From Flectobacillus sp049240685 (GTDB taxonomy: Bacteria > Bacteroidota > Bacteroidia > Cytophagales > Spirosomataceae): a DNA stretch of 64,000 nucleotides. The notes under the pieces were generated by a model. It was not told the DNA's origin, ran no database searches, and worked only from the letters and a program-made list of their open reading frames with translations. Position numbers and translations under genes: made by a program. The DNA lies in assembly GCF_049240685.1 (NCBI RefSeq), contig NZ_JBMLSD010000399.1, positions 17,276 through 81,275 of the forward strand, given 5' to 3'. Position 1 is the first letter of the stretch. Every line of letters begins with the position of its first letter. Below are positions 8,657 through 17,704 of this stretch, piece by piece.

Positions 8657-11600
8657 TTACTCTACCGCTGGTTTCTTACGGAAATACTTGATACGAACTC
8701 GTTCGTTGATGTAGTACATACATGGCACGATTACGAGTGTAAGTACTGTCGAGAAACTTAAACCGAAGATAATGGTCCATGCCAAAATACCCCAGAATAC
8801 CGCACTGTCACCACCAAAAGCAATATGTGGATTGAATTCGGTAAACATCGTTACGAAGTCGATACTCAAACCTACCGCTAATGGTACAAGACCCAAGATA
8901 GCCGCAGAGGCTGTCAACAATACTGGTGTCAAACGTACGCTACCAGCTTCGATAATGGCTTCTTTCAATTCATATCCACGACCTCGTAGTTCGTCGGTAA
9001 ACTCTATGAGGAGGATACCGTTTTTCACTACAATACCTGCCAAAGCAATAATACCTACACCCGACATGATTACAGAGAAAGTCATTCCGAATGCCATAAA
9101 GCCTAGTAAAACCCCAATCAGCGATAGTAAGATTGTACCAAAGATGATTATAGGCTTCGAAAGTGAGTTAAACTGAATGGTCAACACCAAGAAAATCAAT
9201 AAGATAGCACCACCAAATGCTACACCCAAGAAGTTAGCTGTTTCGGCTTGTTCTTCTTGTTCACCTCCCATTTTCACTGTATAACCACTTGGTATCTCAA
9301 CATCTTTAATCAAATCTGTTATTTGAGCTACGATTTGGTTGGCGTTGTATCCAGCCACAACATCCGAACCAAGGGTAATCACACGTTGCTGATTTTTACG
9401 GTTAATTTGGCTAAAAGTGGTTGAATAGCTAATCGTTGCGATTGAGTTCAAAGGCACTTGGCGCAAAACGCCTCCCATAGTCATATCACGATAAGTGATG
9501 TTCAAGCTCAAAAGTTTCTCGATTTGATTACGATCACTTTGTTTGATTCGCAACTGAATAGGATACTCGTCCTTATCGTCACGGAACTTTGAAATTTCAG
9601 AACCAAATAAGGCTGTACGAATAGCCAAGGCTACTTGTGAAGAAGAAATACCTTCTCTTTGGGCTTTTTGTTTATCAACGTCTACGATAATTTCTGGCTT
9701 GTTGGTAATCAAATCACTTTTTAGTTCATCGATTCCTTTGATACCTGATTTTTCGATTCTGTCTTTAACGTCTTTTTCTAATTTTTGTAAAATAGTAAAA
9801 TCATCTCCTGCAATCTCAATAGCAATGGGTTTACCAGTTGGAGGACCGTTACGCTCTCTTTCTACCGAAATTTCACAACCAGGAAGAGGCGATTTTTTGA
9901 GTTCGTCACGAATTTCTTGCAAGATTTTTTCTGAAGAAATTTCACCACGTTCTGTCTTTTTCACAAAAGCCACTGTTACTTTTGATTTTTGTGGGGTTGC
10001 CGAGCGATCTGGGTTGAAAGGGTCTCCCGCATTTTTGCCAACATTCGAAATAACCGAGTTTACTGCGACTTCTGCTTTATTTTTTTTGATAATACCAAAC
10101 ACTCGTTTCTCAATAATCTTAGTTACCGAGTCTGTGGTACGAGCATCTGTACCTACTGGCATAACATTGTAAATGTACACGTAGTCTGGGTCACCACTCG
10201 GGAAGAAAATCACTTTAGGTTGAACAACCCCCATCATGAAAAAAGTAAATACTAACAAACCGAAAGTAGCAATTACAACACCAATAGGACGTTTGCCATG
10301 AATTACCCAAGCAACTACCGCACGATAGCGGTTTTTGAAAGCAGGAAGTGCCTTTTCTTGAAAAGGTAAAATAATTTTTGGTGTCAGAATAAAATGGTTG
10401 AATAGATACAAGGCCATGATAAACACAAACAAGTTGCCTAGACCAAAATTGATAAAATAGCCTACCACTGCCAACAATCCCATTATAATCAACGGTTTCT
10501 TTAATGACTGTATACCTTCTACGTGATGTGTTTCTTCATCGTGACGTTTCATAAATGATACCGCAAAAACAGGGTTCATGACATAGGCCACCAACAAAGA
10601 GGCAAACAACGTATAAATCAAGGTAATAGGTAAAAATTTCATAAACTCACCTACAATACCAGGCCAAAACAACAACGGTACAAATGGCGCAATCGTGGTA
10701 AGCGTACCTGACAATACAGGTAAGAACACTTCCGATGCTGCTAATTTTACGGCTTCAACAATACTCAACTTACGGAATTGGTTAAAGATACGGTGAGAGT
10801 TTTCGATTACCACAATGGCATCGTCTACCACAATACCCAAGCCTAGTAAGAAAGCAAACAATACAATGGTATTGAGCGTAAAGCCAGAGAAATACAAAGG
10901 AATAAAGGCAATTAACGCAGATAATGGTACCGACAAACCCACAAAGATGGCATCGCGCACACCCATGAAGAACATCAATACAAATACTACAAATAAAAAG
11001 CCTAAAATTACGGTATTTACCAAGTCATCAATATCAGATTTGGTACGTTCTGATGAGTCGGCGGTAATTTGAACCTTAACCCCCTGTGGCAAACGAGTTT
11101 CCTCATATTTGTCCAAAATCTTTTCAATCTGCTCAGAAGCTGAAATCAAGTTTGCTCCGCTTCGTTTAATAACGTTGAGCGTAATAACCGAACGGTTATC
11201 TAAACGAGCAAAATCCTGACGTTCCTCATGACTATCAACTACTTCTGCCACATCACCAAGGCGAATCATGGCACCCGATGAAGAGCGTAACATAATATTA
11301 GCAATTTGATCGACTGTCTTAAACTCGCCCTTAACACGAAGTGTACGGCGTACGCCTTCTACATTCAAGTCGCCACCTGAAATATTGATATTTTCGCCTT
11401 GAACAGCCATTTGGATATCAGTAAAGGATAATCCTGAAGCCTGAGCTTTGTACAAATCAAGATTGATTTGGATTTCGCGGTTCAAAGCACCCACGATATC
11501 CACACGGGTAATCTCAGGCAAACCCTCAATCAAGTCTTGTAGCTCTTCTGCATAATCTTTCAGTTTTCCTAATGGATAATTACCCGCCAAATTGATATTC

Positions 11601-12073
11601 ATAATCGGAAATTCCGAAAAGTTCACATCTTGCGCTGTTGGCCCTGAATCTAGCTTTTGCGGTAAATCTTTCTTCGATTTATCTACCGCATCTCGTACTC
11701 GTTGCAATGCATCTTCAACTTTGACGTTGGGGTTAAATTCTACAAGAATAACCGATACATCTTGCAAGGCGTTTGATTTGATACGTTTTACCCCTTGAAT
11801 CGTCTTTAGTTGTTTTTCAATAGGCTTGTTGATTACGTTTTCAATATCCGCAGGGGTTGTACCAAAATAAATAGTTTGCACATAAATTTGTGGTACTTTA
11901 ATATCAGGGAATTGTTCTTTGGGTAGGCTTCTATAGATACCTAAACCCGCCAAAAACACCATAAAGGTGAACAGGTAAACGGTGGTTTGATTGGAGGCTA
12001 GCCATCCAATCATCTTATAGATTCCACCACTACCATGAGGTAATTCTTGTATATCTTTTTCTTGATTTTCCAT
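8657..12073 (-). CDS. RND family efflux transporter permease (AcrB-like)
   Basis: An inner-membrane, proton-driven exporter of 1138 residues. I start it at the ATG of MENQEKDIQELPHG, because the 18 residues possible upstream look non-coding. The first transmembrane helix (VYLFTFMVFLAGLGIYRSLP) and the phrase FPDIKVPQIYVQTIYFGTTP are typical of the AcrB/MdtB group. LGLGIVVDDAIVVIEN contains the paired Asp residues of helix 4 used in proton relay. Two large periplasmic loops and twelve predicted helices agree with the family size of about 1000-1100 residues. It is the last gene of a tetR-tolC-adaptor-permease set. The exported compound cannot be read from the sequence; multidrug export is the likeliest role. 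Confidence 0.94.
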   Translation of the reverse strand: MENQEKDIQELPHGSGGIYKMIGWLASNQTTVYLFTFMVFLAGLGIYRSLPKEQFPDIKVPQIYVQTIYFGTTPADIENVINKPIEKQLKTIQGVKRIKSNALQDVSVILVEFNPNVKVEDALQRVRDAVDKSKKDLPQKLDSGPTAQDVNFSEFPIMNINLAGNYPLGKLKDYAEELQDLIEGLPEITRVDIVGALNREIQINLDLYKAQASGLSFTDIQMAVQGENINISGGDLNVEGVRRTLRVKGEFKTVDQIANIMLRSSSGAMIRLGDVAEVVDSHEERQDFARLDNRSVITLNVIKRSGANLISASEQIEKILDKYEETRLPQGVKVQITADSSERTKSDIDDLVNTVILGFLFVVFVLMFFMGVRDAIFVGLSVPLSALIAFIPLYFSGFTLNTIVLFAFLLGLGIVVDDAIVVIENSHRIFNQFRKLSIVEAVKLAASEVFLPVLSGTLTTIAPFVPLLFWPGIVGEFMKFLPITLIYTLFASLLVAYVMNPVFAVSFMKRHDEETHHVEGIQSLKKPLIIMGLLAVVGYFINFGLGNLFVFIMALYLFNHFILTPKIILPFQEKALPAFKNRYRAVVAWVIHGKRPIGVVIATFGLLVFTFFMMGVVQPKVIFFPSGDPDYVYIYNVMPVGTDARTTDSVTKIIEKRVFGIIKKNKAEVAVNSVISNVGKNAGDPFNPDRSATPQKSKVTVAFVKKTERGEISSEKILQEIRDELKKSPLPGCEISVERERNGPPTGKPIAIEIAGDDFTILQKLEKDVKDRIEKSGIKGIDELKSDLITNKPEIIVDVDKQKAQREGISSSQVALAIRTALFGSEISKFRDDKDEYPIQLRIKQSDRNQIEKLLSLNITYRDMTMGGVLRQVPLNSIATISYSTTFSQINRKNQQRVITLGSDVVAGYNANQIVAQITDLIKDVEIPSGYTVKMGGEQEEQAETANFLGVAFGGAILLIFLVLTIQFNSLSKPIIIFGTILLSLIGVLLGFMAFGMTFSVIMSGVGIIALAGIVVKNGILLIEFTDELRGRGYELKEAIIEAGSVRLTPVLLTASAAILGLVPLAVGLSIDFVTMFTEFNPHIAFGGDSAVFWGILAWTIIFGLSFSTVLTLVIVPCMYYINERVRIKYFRKKPAVE

Positions 12074-12170
12074 TTTAATACAGATAGTTATACAGCCATC
12101 GGTTTTTACGCTATGGTCTGTTGGCAAGTATTTCTTACCTATTTATCCTTAGAAATGATGCGATTGAATT

Positions 12171-12205
12171 TGGATTGTGGATAACTAATTGTTTTCCACA
12201 ATCCA
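12171..12205. repeat. Hairpin between adaptor and permease genes
   Basis: TGGATTGTGGA at 12171-12181 pairs perfectly with TCCACAATCCA at 12195-12205 around a 13-nt loop. It lies in the 146-base gap between two genes of one operon and lacks a T-tract, so it looks like an mRNA processing or stability element rather than a terminator. Confidence 0.6.
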
Positions 12206-12219
12206 GATATTTATCTAGA

Positions 12220-13335
12220 TTAGTAGCTCAACGGAGTACCATCAACTAGGTCTTGATATCCTTGCGTAATCAAAAGCTCTCCAGCCGAAAGTCCTTCGAT
12301 GATTTCGATATTACCATTATAGCTCAAACCCGTTTTTACTTTACGACCACGCGCTACTTTTTTACCATTTTCGGTAACAGCTACATAAACAATATCGCCT
12401 AACTCTGTATTCTGAATTAGGTTTTGAAGAATCACAATCGAATTAGCTTTTGACAAATCGTTGATAGTCATAATGGCCACTTGGTTTGGCTTTAATTGTC
12501 CACCCAAGTTTGGCACTTTAGCTTCTACGCCAAAAGTTCTTGAAACAGGATCTACTAGTGCATCTACAACCCCAACTTTTGTGTTCAACTCCTTATTGAT
12601 ATCTGGGAATTTCACATTTAATGCATCTCCTCGTTTTACAGAACCTAAATAAGTATCAGCTACTTTACCTACAACTTTCAAATTCCCAACGTTTACCAAT
12701 TGAAAAATAGGCTGACCTGGCATACCCATTTCACCTACCTTTTGGCGAACTACCTCAACTGTGCCAGCGATTGGCGCATATACTTTAGTCATTGCCAATT
12801 GAGCTTCCATCGTTACAATACGTTTTTCAAGCGCTTCTTTATTGGCTTTTGCTTGTAAGTATTGTACCTCCGTACCAATTTGTTGATCCCAAAGGGCTTT
12901 TTGTTTGTTGAAAAGCGTAACAGCAAGGTCTAACTGTTGCTTGATTTCGGCCATCGACTGCTTTAATACAGTATTGTCGATTGTAGCTACTAATTGACCT
13001 TTTTTTACAGCTTGGCCAACACTTACTAACACGCTAGTTAGTTGTCCACTCATTTGTGGAGTAACTTGTACAATATTTTCGGAGCTTACCAACCCTTGGA
13101 CTTCAACAAAGTGTTTGAAGCTTTGTGGTTGAACTGGGCTTACCGATACCGTTACAATTTTTTGCTCCTCTTTTTTCTCTGTTTTGCCTAATTCTTTCTC
13201 TAAACCTTTGATTTTGGTTTCAATTTCCTGTTTTTGAGCTTTTAAGGCTTCCAATTCGGCTTTCTTATCTGTTGGCTTATTGCAGGCTGCCAATAAAAAT
13301 AAGGCAGAGGCTATTGCTAAGTATTGCTTTTTCAT
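12220..13335 (-). CDS. RND efflux periplasmic adaptor (membrane fusion lipoprotein)
   Basis: A 371-residue lipoprotein: the signal MKKQYLAIASALFLLAAC ends in a lipobox with Cys18. A short charged coiled coil (about 24-58, rich in KAELEALKAQKQEIE) precedes the usual HlyD/AcrA parts: a lipoyl half (VSVGQAVKKGQLVATIDNT), an alpha hairpin at about 120-175, a second lipoyl half (YAPIAGTVEVVRQKVGEMG) and a beta-barrel/membrane-proximal C-terminal region. It would link the RND permease to the TolC channel. It is 31 bases downstream of the tolC-like gene, consistent with co-transcription. The extra N-terminal coiled coil after the lipid anchor is common in Bacteroidota adaptors. Confidence 0.93.
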   Translation of the reverse strand: MKKQYLAIASALFLLAACNKPTDKKAELEALKAQKQEIETKIKGLEKELGKTEKKEEQKIVTVSVSPVQPQSFKHFVEVQGLVSSENIVQVTPQMSGQLTSVLVSVGQAVKKGQLVATIDNTVLKQSMAEIKQQLDLAVTLFNKQKALWDQQIGTEVQYLQAKANKEALEKRIVTMEAQLAMTKVYAPIAGTVEVVRQKVGEMGMPGQPIFQLVNVGNLKVVGKVADTYLGSVKRGDALNVKFPDINKELNTKVGVVDALVDPVSRTFGVEAKVPNLGGQLKPNQVAIMTINDLSKANSIVILQNLIQNTELGDIVYVAVTENGKKVARGRKVKTGLSYNGNIEIIEGLSAGELLITQGYQDLVDGTPLSY

Positions 13336-13366
13336 TATTTCTTTTTTGCGATTTTAATATTAGGGA

Positions 13367-14716
13367 TTATTCTACATATAGTTTGCCTTTGGCTTTATCA
13401 AGGTCAACCTTAGCAATTAGGACATTGTATAATGTAGCAAAATAATTATTTTGAGCTTCTTTGTATGACGATTCGGCATTGACTAATTCTAAGTTTGTAC
13501 CAACACCTTGTTCATATTTGATTTTGGTAACACGCACAACCTCTTTGGCCAAATCCATATTATGTTTTTGTTCTTGAAGTGTTTCGTAGGCATTTTTCAA
13601 GGTAATCTGACCTTGTTTTACCTGCAAGTCAATACTATTTTGTAAGAAATTAAAGTTTTCTTTAATCTTCTGTACGGCATTCGCGGCTTGAATAATTTTG
13701 TATTTTTTCGAGAAACCGTCAAAAATTGGAACTTGGATAGAAAAGCCAAGTGTAGCGGCGTTAAACCAAGGTTTTGTAATTAAATCGCCAAATTGTGGAC
13801 GCCCCGTCGAATACCCATACGTACTTGTCAGATACACTTTTGGCAAATAACCTGCCTTTTGATTTTTCAAATCTAATTGGGCCAAACGATCTTGTGTTTG
13901 CAACATCGAATATTCTATACGGTCACCATATTGGAAAGGTGTTTCGTTTTCTGGTAAAAATTCATTTAAGTTGACACTGCTCAATTTGTCGGTTACGGCC
14001 ACTGGTTCTGTTAGGGGTAAACCCATCTGAAACTTGAGTAAGTTATAACTCAATTCCTGCAAACGCTCTACATTTTTGTATTCAATCGAAAGGTTATTTT
14101 TTTGTACCTCTAATCGTTGTACGTCGAGTTTTTCAACAAATCCTTGTTGATTCAATGCTTTGGTTTGATTGAAAAGTGAATCAAGGCGACCAATATTGAG
14201 CCTAAGAATCTCTAAACGCTCCTCATTGACAAGAATACCATAGTAGGCCTTCGTCACATTTTCAGCAATTTGCTGTTTGGTTTGAGTAAGTGACTTGGCT
14301 GATAACTCTTTGTAAACGTCAGCCGCTTTTAAGCCCAAAGTATACGAACCATCAAACAATAATTGGCTCAAGCTCGCTACGGCACTACCACTATTACGGA
14401 CCCCAAATTCGGCAGCTACCACATCGCCTTCTTTTGCATTTGGGTCAAATGTTCTGGCTGGAATAAATACCCTCTGAATAATAAGGTTGTTGGTATACCC
14501 AATATTTGCATTTACCTGTGGCAATCCCATCGCTTTGATTTCATTTACCTTGGCGCTGGCATTCAATACATCAAGCTGTGCGGTTTTTACATTCGAATGG
14601 TTCTTTACTGCATAATCTATCGCTTCCTTGAGGGTGTAGCTTTGTTGGGCACGCGCTACTACCGAAGTAAGCAATATACTGAAAGTCAGTAAGCTACTTT
14701 TAAGTTTAGTTTTCAT
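13367..14716 (-). CDS. TolC family outer membrane efflux protein
   Basis: A 449-residue protein with a signal peptide (MKTKLKSSLLTFSILLTSVV, cleaved near ARA/QQ). It shows the two internally repeated OEP halves of TolC: YTLKEAIDYAVKNHSNVKTA near residue 27 and a second helical repeat near 280-440 ending in KVDLDKAKGKLYVE. The motif KYEQGVGTNLELVNAESSY is a classic signature of the family. It forms the outer-membrane exit duct of the efflux pump encoded by the two following genes. Being first in the operon after the regulator, it probably sits closest to the regulated promoter. Confidence 0.93.
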   Translation of the reverse strand: MKTKLKSSLLTFSILLTSVVARAQQSYTLKEAIDYAVKNHSNVKTAQLDVLNASAKVNEIKAMGLPQVNANIGYTNNLIIQRVFIPARTFDPNAKEGDVVAAEFGVRNSGSAVASLSQLLFDGSYTLGLKAADVYKELSAKSLTQTKQQIAENVTKAYYGILVNEERLEILRLNIGRLDSLFNQTKALNQQGFVEKLDVQRLEVQKNNLSIEYKNVERLQELSYNLLKFQMGLPLTEPVAVTDKLSSVNLNEFLPENETPFQYGDRIEYSMLQTQDRLAQLDLKNQKAGYLPKVYLTSTYGYSTGRPQFGDLITKPWFNAATLGFSIQVPIFDGFSKKYKIIQAANAVQKIKENFNFLQNSIDLQVKQGQITLKNAYETLQEQKHNMDLAKEVVRVTKIKYEQGVGTNLELVNAESSYKEAQNNYFATLYNVLIAKVDLDKAKGKLYVE

Positions 14717-14843
14717 TTTTGACTAGATAATTAGTAAAATTTTAAAGAACATATATGCATTGTGACTTGAGAAAAAGAATAATTGAATATTTGTATGTAG
14801 TAGAAAAACATACCAAATCGCTGATTATCCATTAATCCTGTAC

Positions 14844-14965
14844 TTAGGATTTCCAACAATTTCAGATTTGGCATTTCTGATTTCGGAAATAAAGCAAAAC
14901 GCCCTTATTTCTTACAAAATATAGAAGCATACACTTTCGAAATCCAACATCCGATATCCGAAATA
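14844..14965. repeat. Family B inverted repeat, copy 1
   Basis: The spacer between the tetR stop and the tolC start holds an imperfect inverted repeat: the left arm ends in TTCTGATTTCGGAAATA (to about 14891) and the right arm is 14935-14965 (TTTCGAAATCCAACATCCGA and on to CCGAAATA). Related long hairpins occur at 17.62-17.70 and 35.53-35.62 kb. Confidence 0.6.
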
Positions 14966-15007
14966 AACAGTTTTAAAAACCTTTTTACACCCCTAATTAT
15001 TCATCAC

Positions 15008-15613
15008 TCATTCACTTAACAGATTGAGATAGTTATTATATAATTTGAGACCTTCGTCTGACAAAACACCTCTAATAAAATGGTCAATCAAGGCGATTTG
15101 AACTTCAATAAACGAAAATCTATCAGGTGGAAAAACTTGCATATCAAATGCAATAAAAATTGATTCTAGGTGTATTTTGGCTATAATTTCTACTTTGATT
15201 TCTGGTCTAAACAAGCCATCAGAGATACCTTTTTCAAGGTCTCTAATCATTTGAGTCAGAATAAAATTCTGTTTGTGCTCCATGAATAAATTCCATGCAC
15301 GAGGGTGGTATTTCTTGATGTCATAAAGCATCGTTGGGTTGATTTCACAAAAAGATTTTTTTAACATTTCGATGGTCTTAACCATCTTTTCGACCACATT
15401 CTTCGAAGTATCCGTCATGGTTTGATACTCACTCTTATCTTCCTCTAATAGATGTACCGCAACCTGAAAAACTATTTCGTCTTTATCCGAAAAATGTTGA
15501 TAAATGGTTTTTTTAGAAATCCCCAACTCCTTGGCAATGTCATCCATCGTTATAGATTTTACCCCATAACGCATAAATAAACGACCGCTGGTTTCAATAA
15601 TTCTTTCCTTCAT
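15008..15613 (-). CDS. TetR/AcrR family transcriptional regulator
   Basis: A 201-residue regulator. The N-terminal helix-turn-helix is clear (RLFMRYGVKSITMDDIAKEL, then GISKKTIYQHFSDKDEIV, residues about 11-50) and is followed by a variable helical ligand domain. It lies directly upstream of, and on the same strand as, the tolC-adaptor-RND genes, the usual place for the local repressor of a pump. Its own upstream spacer holds a triple GGAAACTAT/ATAGTTTCC motif, a good candidate operator for autoregulation. The inducing ligand is unknown. Confidence 0.92.
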   Translation of the reverse strand: MKERIIETSGRLFMRYGVKSITMDDIAKELGISKKTIYQHFSDKDEIVFQVAVHLLEEDKSEYQTMTDTSKNVVEKMVKTIEMLKKSFCEINPTMLYDIKKYHPRAWNLFMEHKQNFILTQMIRDLEKGISDGLFRPEIKVEIIAKIHLESIFIAFDMQVFPPDRFSFIEVQIALIDHFIRGVLSDEGLKLYNNYLNLLSE

Positions 15614-15677
15614 TTCTAATTGTTAAAATTGCTAAAGTCTTGATAGTGTGGCTGATTTTGCAAGTTTAGCAGAGGCT

Positions 15678-15730
15678 GGAAACTATTTGGTTTCTTATAG
15701 TTTCCAAAGGCAAAACTATGGAAACTATAA
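15678..15730. promoter_or_regulatory. Candidate operator of the TetR regulator
   Basis: The 9-mer GGAAACTAT occurs at 15678-15686 and 15720-15728, and its complement ATAGTTTCC at 15697-15705. The last two extend to an 11-bp inverted repeat (TTATAGTTTCC/GGAAACTATAA) with a 14-bp spacer. The cluster is 65-117 bases upstream of the tetR start, where an operator is expected. Binding is inferred, not shown. Confidence 0.55.
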
Positions 15731-15994
15731 AAAGGTTCAAAGTTTTCTGTGATTTTTTGTAGAAAAGTCCTACCAGTATGATGAATGGAAATGGGTATGG
15801 ATAAATGGTAAAGCCTTGATAAAGAAGATTTTGAAAAATATAACTATATTATGATATTTTATAATAAATTGTATTTTGACAAGGCGTACATAATGATGGA
15901 AAGGGGCTATGCAGCGATAATGAAGATCAACAGTGGCAAACTATAATGGGAAAGACTGTAAGTATTCAATGATGATACCAGATTGAAGCACTCG

Positions 15995-16068
15995 GCTTTA
16001 AGGCATTAGGCAAGCACAATTTAACACTCTTTGCCTAGCGCCTGTTGCCTTCAACATAAAACTTAAAT
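15995..16068. repeat. Family A intergenic repeat, copy 3
   Basis: GGCATTAGGCAA (16002-16013) faces TTGCCTAGCGCC (16031-16042), followed by TGTTGCCTTCAACATAAAAC and CTTAAATTT. The part AATTTAACACTCTTTGCCT is nearly identical to the tandem array at 35.7-36.2 kb. Confidence 0.7.
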
Positions 16069-16116
16069 TTTATTTTACTAACTAATTATTAGTGCTGAAT
16101 TATGAGTTATAAATTT

Positions 16117-16152
16117 TACATTCGCAATTCATCACTCACAATTCACCACTAA
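16117..16152. repeat. Family C tract (AATTCAC-type), copy 1
   Basis: CATTCGCAATTCATCACTCA followed by CAATTCACCACT. An almost identical tract in a different word order lies at about 22187-22225, again directly after a minus-strand stop codon region. Confidence 0.5.
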
Positions 16153-16159
16153 AACTGAC

Positions 16160-16681
16160 TTATCTACCGAAGTCATCTTGCAAACGTACGATATCTTCTT
16201 CGTCAGATGGTGTTTCGGGGTCGGTATGTTGCCAAATTTCAGCAACCACTCCCCACGATTCCAAACCGATTAGTCTGTGACGTTCGCCCTTATCCATTTG
16301 GATAAAACTACCTGATTCCAATCTTTTTACCTCGTCGCCTTCTTCGTCGGTTGGGCTAATTTTTACACCCACGGTTGTTCCAGCAATTACTTTCCAAATC
16401 TCAGCACGACGAAAGTGATACTGCCAAGAAAGGCGTTTTTCGGGTGCTACAACCAAAATTTTGGGGCTTAACTTATTGGTAATCTGAATTTCAGACATTT
16501 CCAAATGAGGGAAATACGTACTTGCAAATGCAGGAGCTTGAGTTTCGTCAATTACAAAAAAACCACCCCAAGGACGAGTTTGGTCTTGCTTAACAACATT
16601 AAACCCCAAGGTTGCTAATTCTGAGGCAATTTGTTCGAAAATTTCTTCTTTACTTGAGTTGGGAGAGATGTTTAGGTTCAT
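16160..16681 (-). CDS. Mannose-6-phosphate isomerase type II-like cupin protein
   Basis: A 173-residue single-cupin protein. RPWGGF at about 42-47, SWQYHFRRAEIWKVIAGT at about 98-115, MDKGERHRL and the tail EDIVRLQDDFGR match the C-terminal isomerase cupin of bifunctional ManC/type II phosphomannose isomerases. The His of QYHFRRAE and of ERHRL are probable metal ligands. Known relatives interconvert mannose-6-phosphate and fructose-6-phosphate; a stand-alone cupin of this size in Bacteroidota may do this or act on another sugar phosphate. A TAACTTTG box 131 bases upstream could be its promoter. No sugar-nucleotide genes adjoin it. Confidence 0.8.
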   Translation of the reverse strand: MNLNISPNSSKEEIFEQIASELATLGFNVVKQDQTRPWGGFFVIDETQAPAFASTYFPHLEMSEIQITNKLSPKILVVAPEKRLSWQYHFRRAEIWKVIAGTTVGVKISPTDEEGDEVKRLESGSFIQMDKGERHRLIGLESWGVVAEIWQHTDPETPSDEEDIVRLQDDFGR

Positions 16682-16811
16682 AAGATAATTGTTAATTAAA
16701 TAGATAAACTTTCAAGAGAAAGAGACCTGAGAATGCAAATAATACTCCATTAGATATGAGTATTCCCCCAAAAATCCATCTTTTTGTCTATCTATTATGG
16801 AGTTATCGACA

Positions 16812-16819
16812 CAAAGTTA
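16812..16819 (-). promoter_or_regulatory. Candidate -7 box for the cupin gene
   Basis: On the minus strand the sequence reads TAACTTTG, matching TAnnTTTG, 131 bases upstream of the cupin start. No clear -33 TTTG is visible. Confidence 0.35.
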
Positions 16820-17003
16820 CAATCCTTTGTGAAGAGATAATGTACCTTAAAATAATTTCATTTTTACTTAAAAACTATCTTCGATTAGTACAATTCCAAT
16901 TTCTTGCCACTTTCTAAAATACTGAACGCTAAGTATTTGATGCCTGAGCCACTAATTTGATATTTGTATTAACCTTGTTTCCCAAAAATTAATAGCTCAC
17001 ATC

Positions 17004-17303
17004 ATGAACACTACCCAACCTCCTCGCTTAACTATCGGGCGAAAATACTTTTATTTTTCCCAAGACATTATGTATTTCGAAGGCTCCATCAATTATACCT
17101 TCGTGTATTTACAAACAGGTAGAAAAGATATTATGGCACAGACTATCGGACGAGTTGCTACGAAAACCGACGAAGGTTTTGTGCGTATTAGTCGTAAACA
17201 CCTTGTCAATCGCCAGTACATTAGCTCCATACACAAAGACTACGTAGAATTGCTCGATAAAAGTATTTTGCCCATTGCCCGTCGCAGAAGAAGAAATGTT
17301 TAG
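17004..17303 (+). CDS. Stand-alone LytTR DNA-binding protein
   Basis: A 99-residue protein that is almost entirely a LytTR domain: IMYFEGSINYTFVYLQTGRK, a central VRISRKHLVNRQYI and the closing LPIARRRRRNV are the conserved strands and turns of LytTR/AgrA-type DNA-binding domains. There is no receiver domain and no neighbouring sensor kinase, so signal input is unknown; it may respond to its own level or to an unlinked partner. It sits 322 bases after the divergent cupin start and is followed by a strong terminator. Confidence 0.88.
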   Translation: MNTTQPPRLTIGRKYFYFSQDIMYFEGSINYTFVYLQTGRKDIMAQTIGRVATKTDEGFVRISRKHLVNRQYISSIHKDYVELLDKSILPIARRRRRNV

Positions 17304-17414
17304 AAACTGATTAAAAATAACGAGATACTAATGAGAACATCGATACGATTTACTTAACAGAAAACATAAGTCATCCCGAATGTTTAGGATTAGGATTATT
17401 CTCCAAGTTTTTAC

Positions 17415-17453
17415 AAAAAAGCGGTCGAAAACCTATTTTTCGACCGCTTTTTT
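17415..17453. terminator. Strong hairpin terminator after the LytTR gene
   Basis: Perfect 17-bp arms (AAAAAAGCGGTCGAAAA at 17415-17431, TTTTCGACCGCTTTTTT at 17437-17453) enclose a 5-nt loop. The A/T ends make it active in both directions. Confidence 0.9.
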
Positions 17454-17495
17454 GATGCTATTATGCTCGATACAAATGACTTGGGCGCAATCATT

Positions 17496-17516
17496 GAGAC
17501 GCAATCATTGCGTCTC
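17496..17516. repeat. Short perfect palindrome GAGACGCAA-TCA-TTGCGTCTC
   Basis: Nine-base arms with a 3-base loop, followed by TACGGG. Just upstream GGGCGCAATCATT repeats part of the arm. Small palindromes built on AGACGCAA are scattered in some cyanobacterial and Bacteroidota genomes (from memory); only one copy is seen here. Confidence 0.6.
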
Positions 17517-17619
17517 TACGGGTTTTCACATAATCACTCAATCGCTAATTAGGAATGATTTATGTTTGTTTATGAGTTAAAACACTAAAAATCAGAGTTT
17601 TACAAAAACCTTAGAACGG

Positions 17620-17698
17620 TTTCGGATTTGAGATTTCTGATTGTGGAAAGTAATGAGGTAATTTTATATTTCCGCAATCAGAAATCCCGAGTCCGAAA
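17620..17698. repeat. Family B inverted repeat, copy 2
   Basis: Two 30-nt arms (17620-17649 and 17669-17698) are complementary except for four positions; the core words are TTTCGGATTTGAGATTTCTG and CAGAAATCCCGAGTCCGAAA. The loop is 19 nt. It ends 7 bases from the stop of the oxidoreductase gene and has no T-tract. Confidence 0.75.
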
Positions 17699-17704
17699 TA
17701 ATAC

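Larger units (their letters stand above)
15614..16159. other. 546-base spacer
   Basis: It holds the candidate TetR operator (15678-15730), a family A repeat (about 15995-16068) and a family C tract (about 16117-16152). The AT-rich middle part (about 15740-15990) has stop codons in all frames and shows no feature I can name. Confidence 0.6.

Noticed and set aside
8772..9176. Open frames of up to about 157 codons on the plus strand within 8.7-12 kb
   Set aside because: They are antisense to the RND permease, whose motifs are complete; their composition is the reverse-frame shadow of that gene.
12074..12127. 18-residue upstream extension of the RND permease
   Set aside because: Composition (HSVKTDGCITIC) is unlike an RND N terminus; MENQEKD is the natural start.
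17380..17580. 66-codon open frame downstream of the LytTR gene
   Set aside because: It runs through a perfect 17-bp terminator and a palindrome and has no recognisable sequence.
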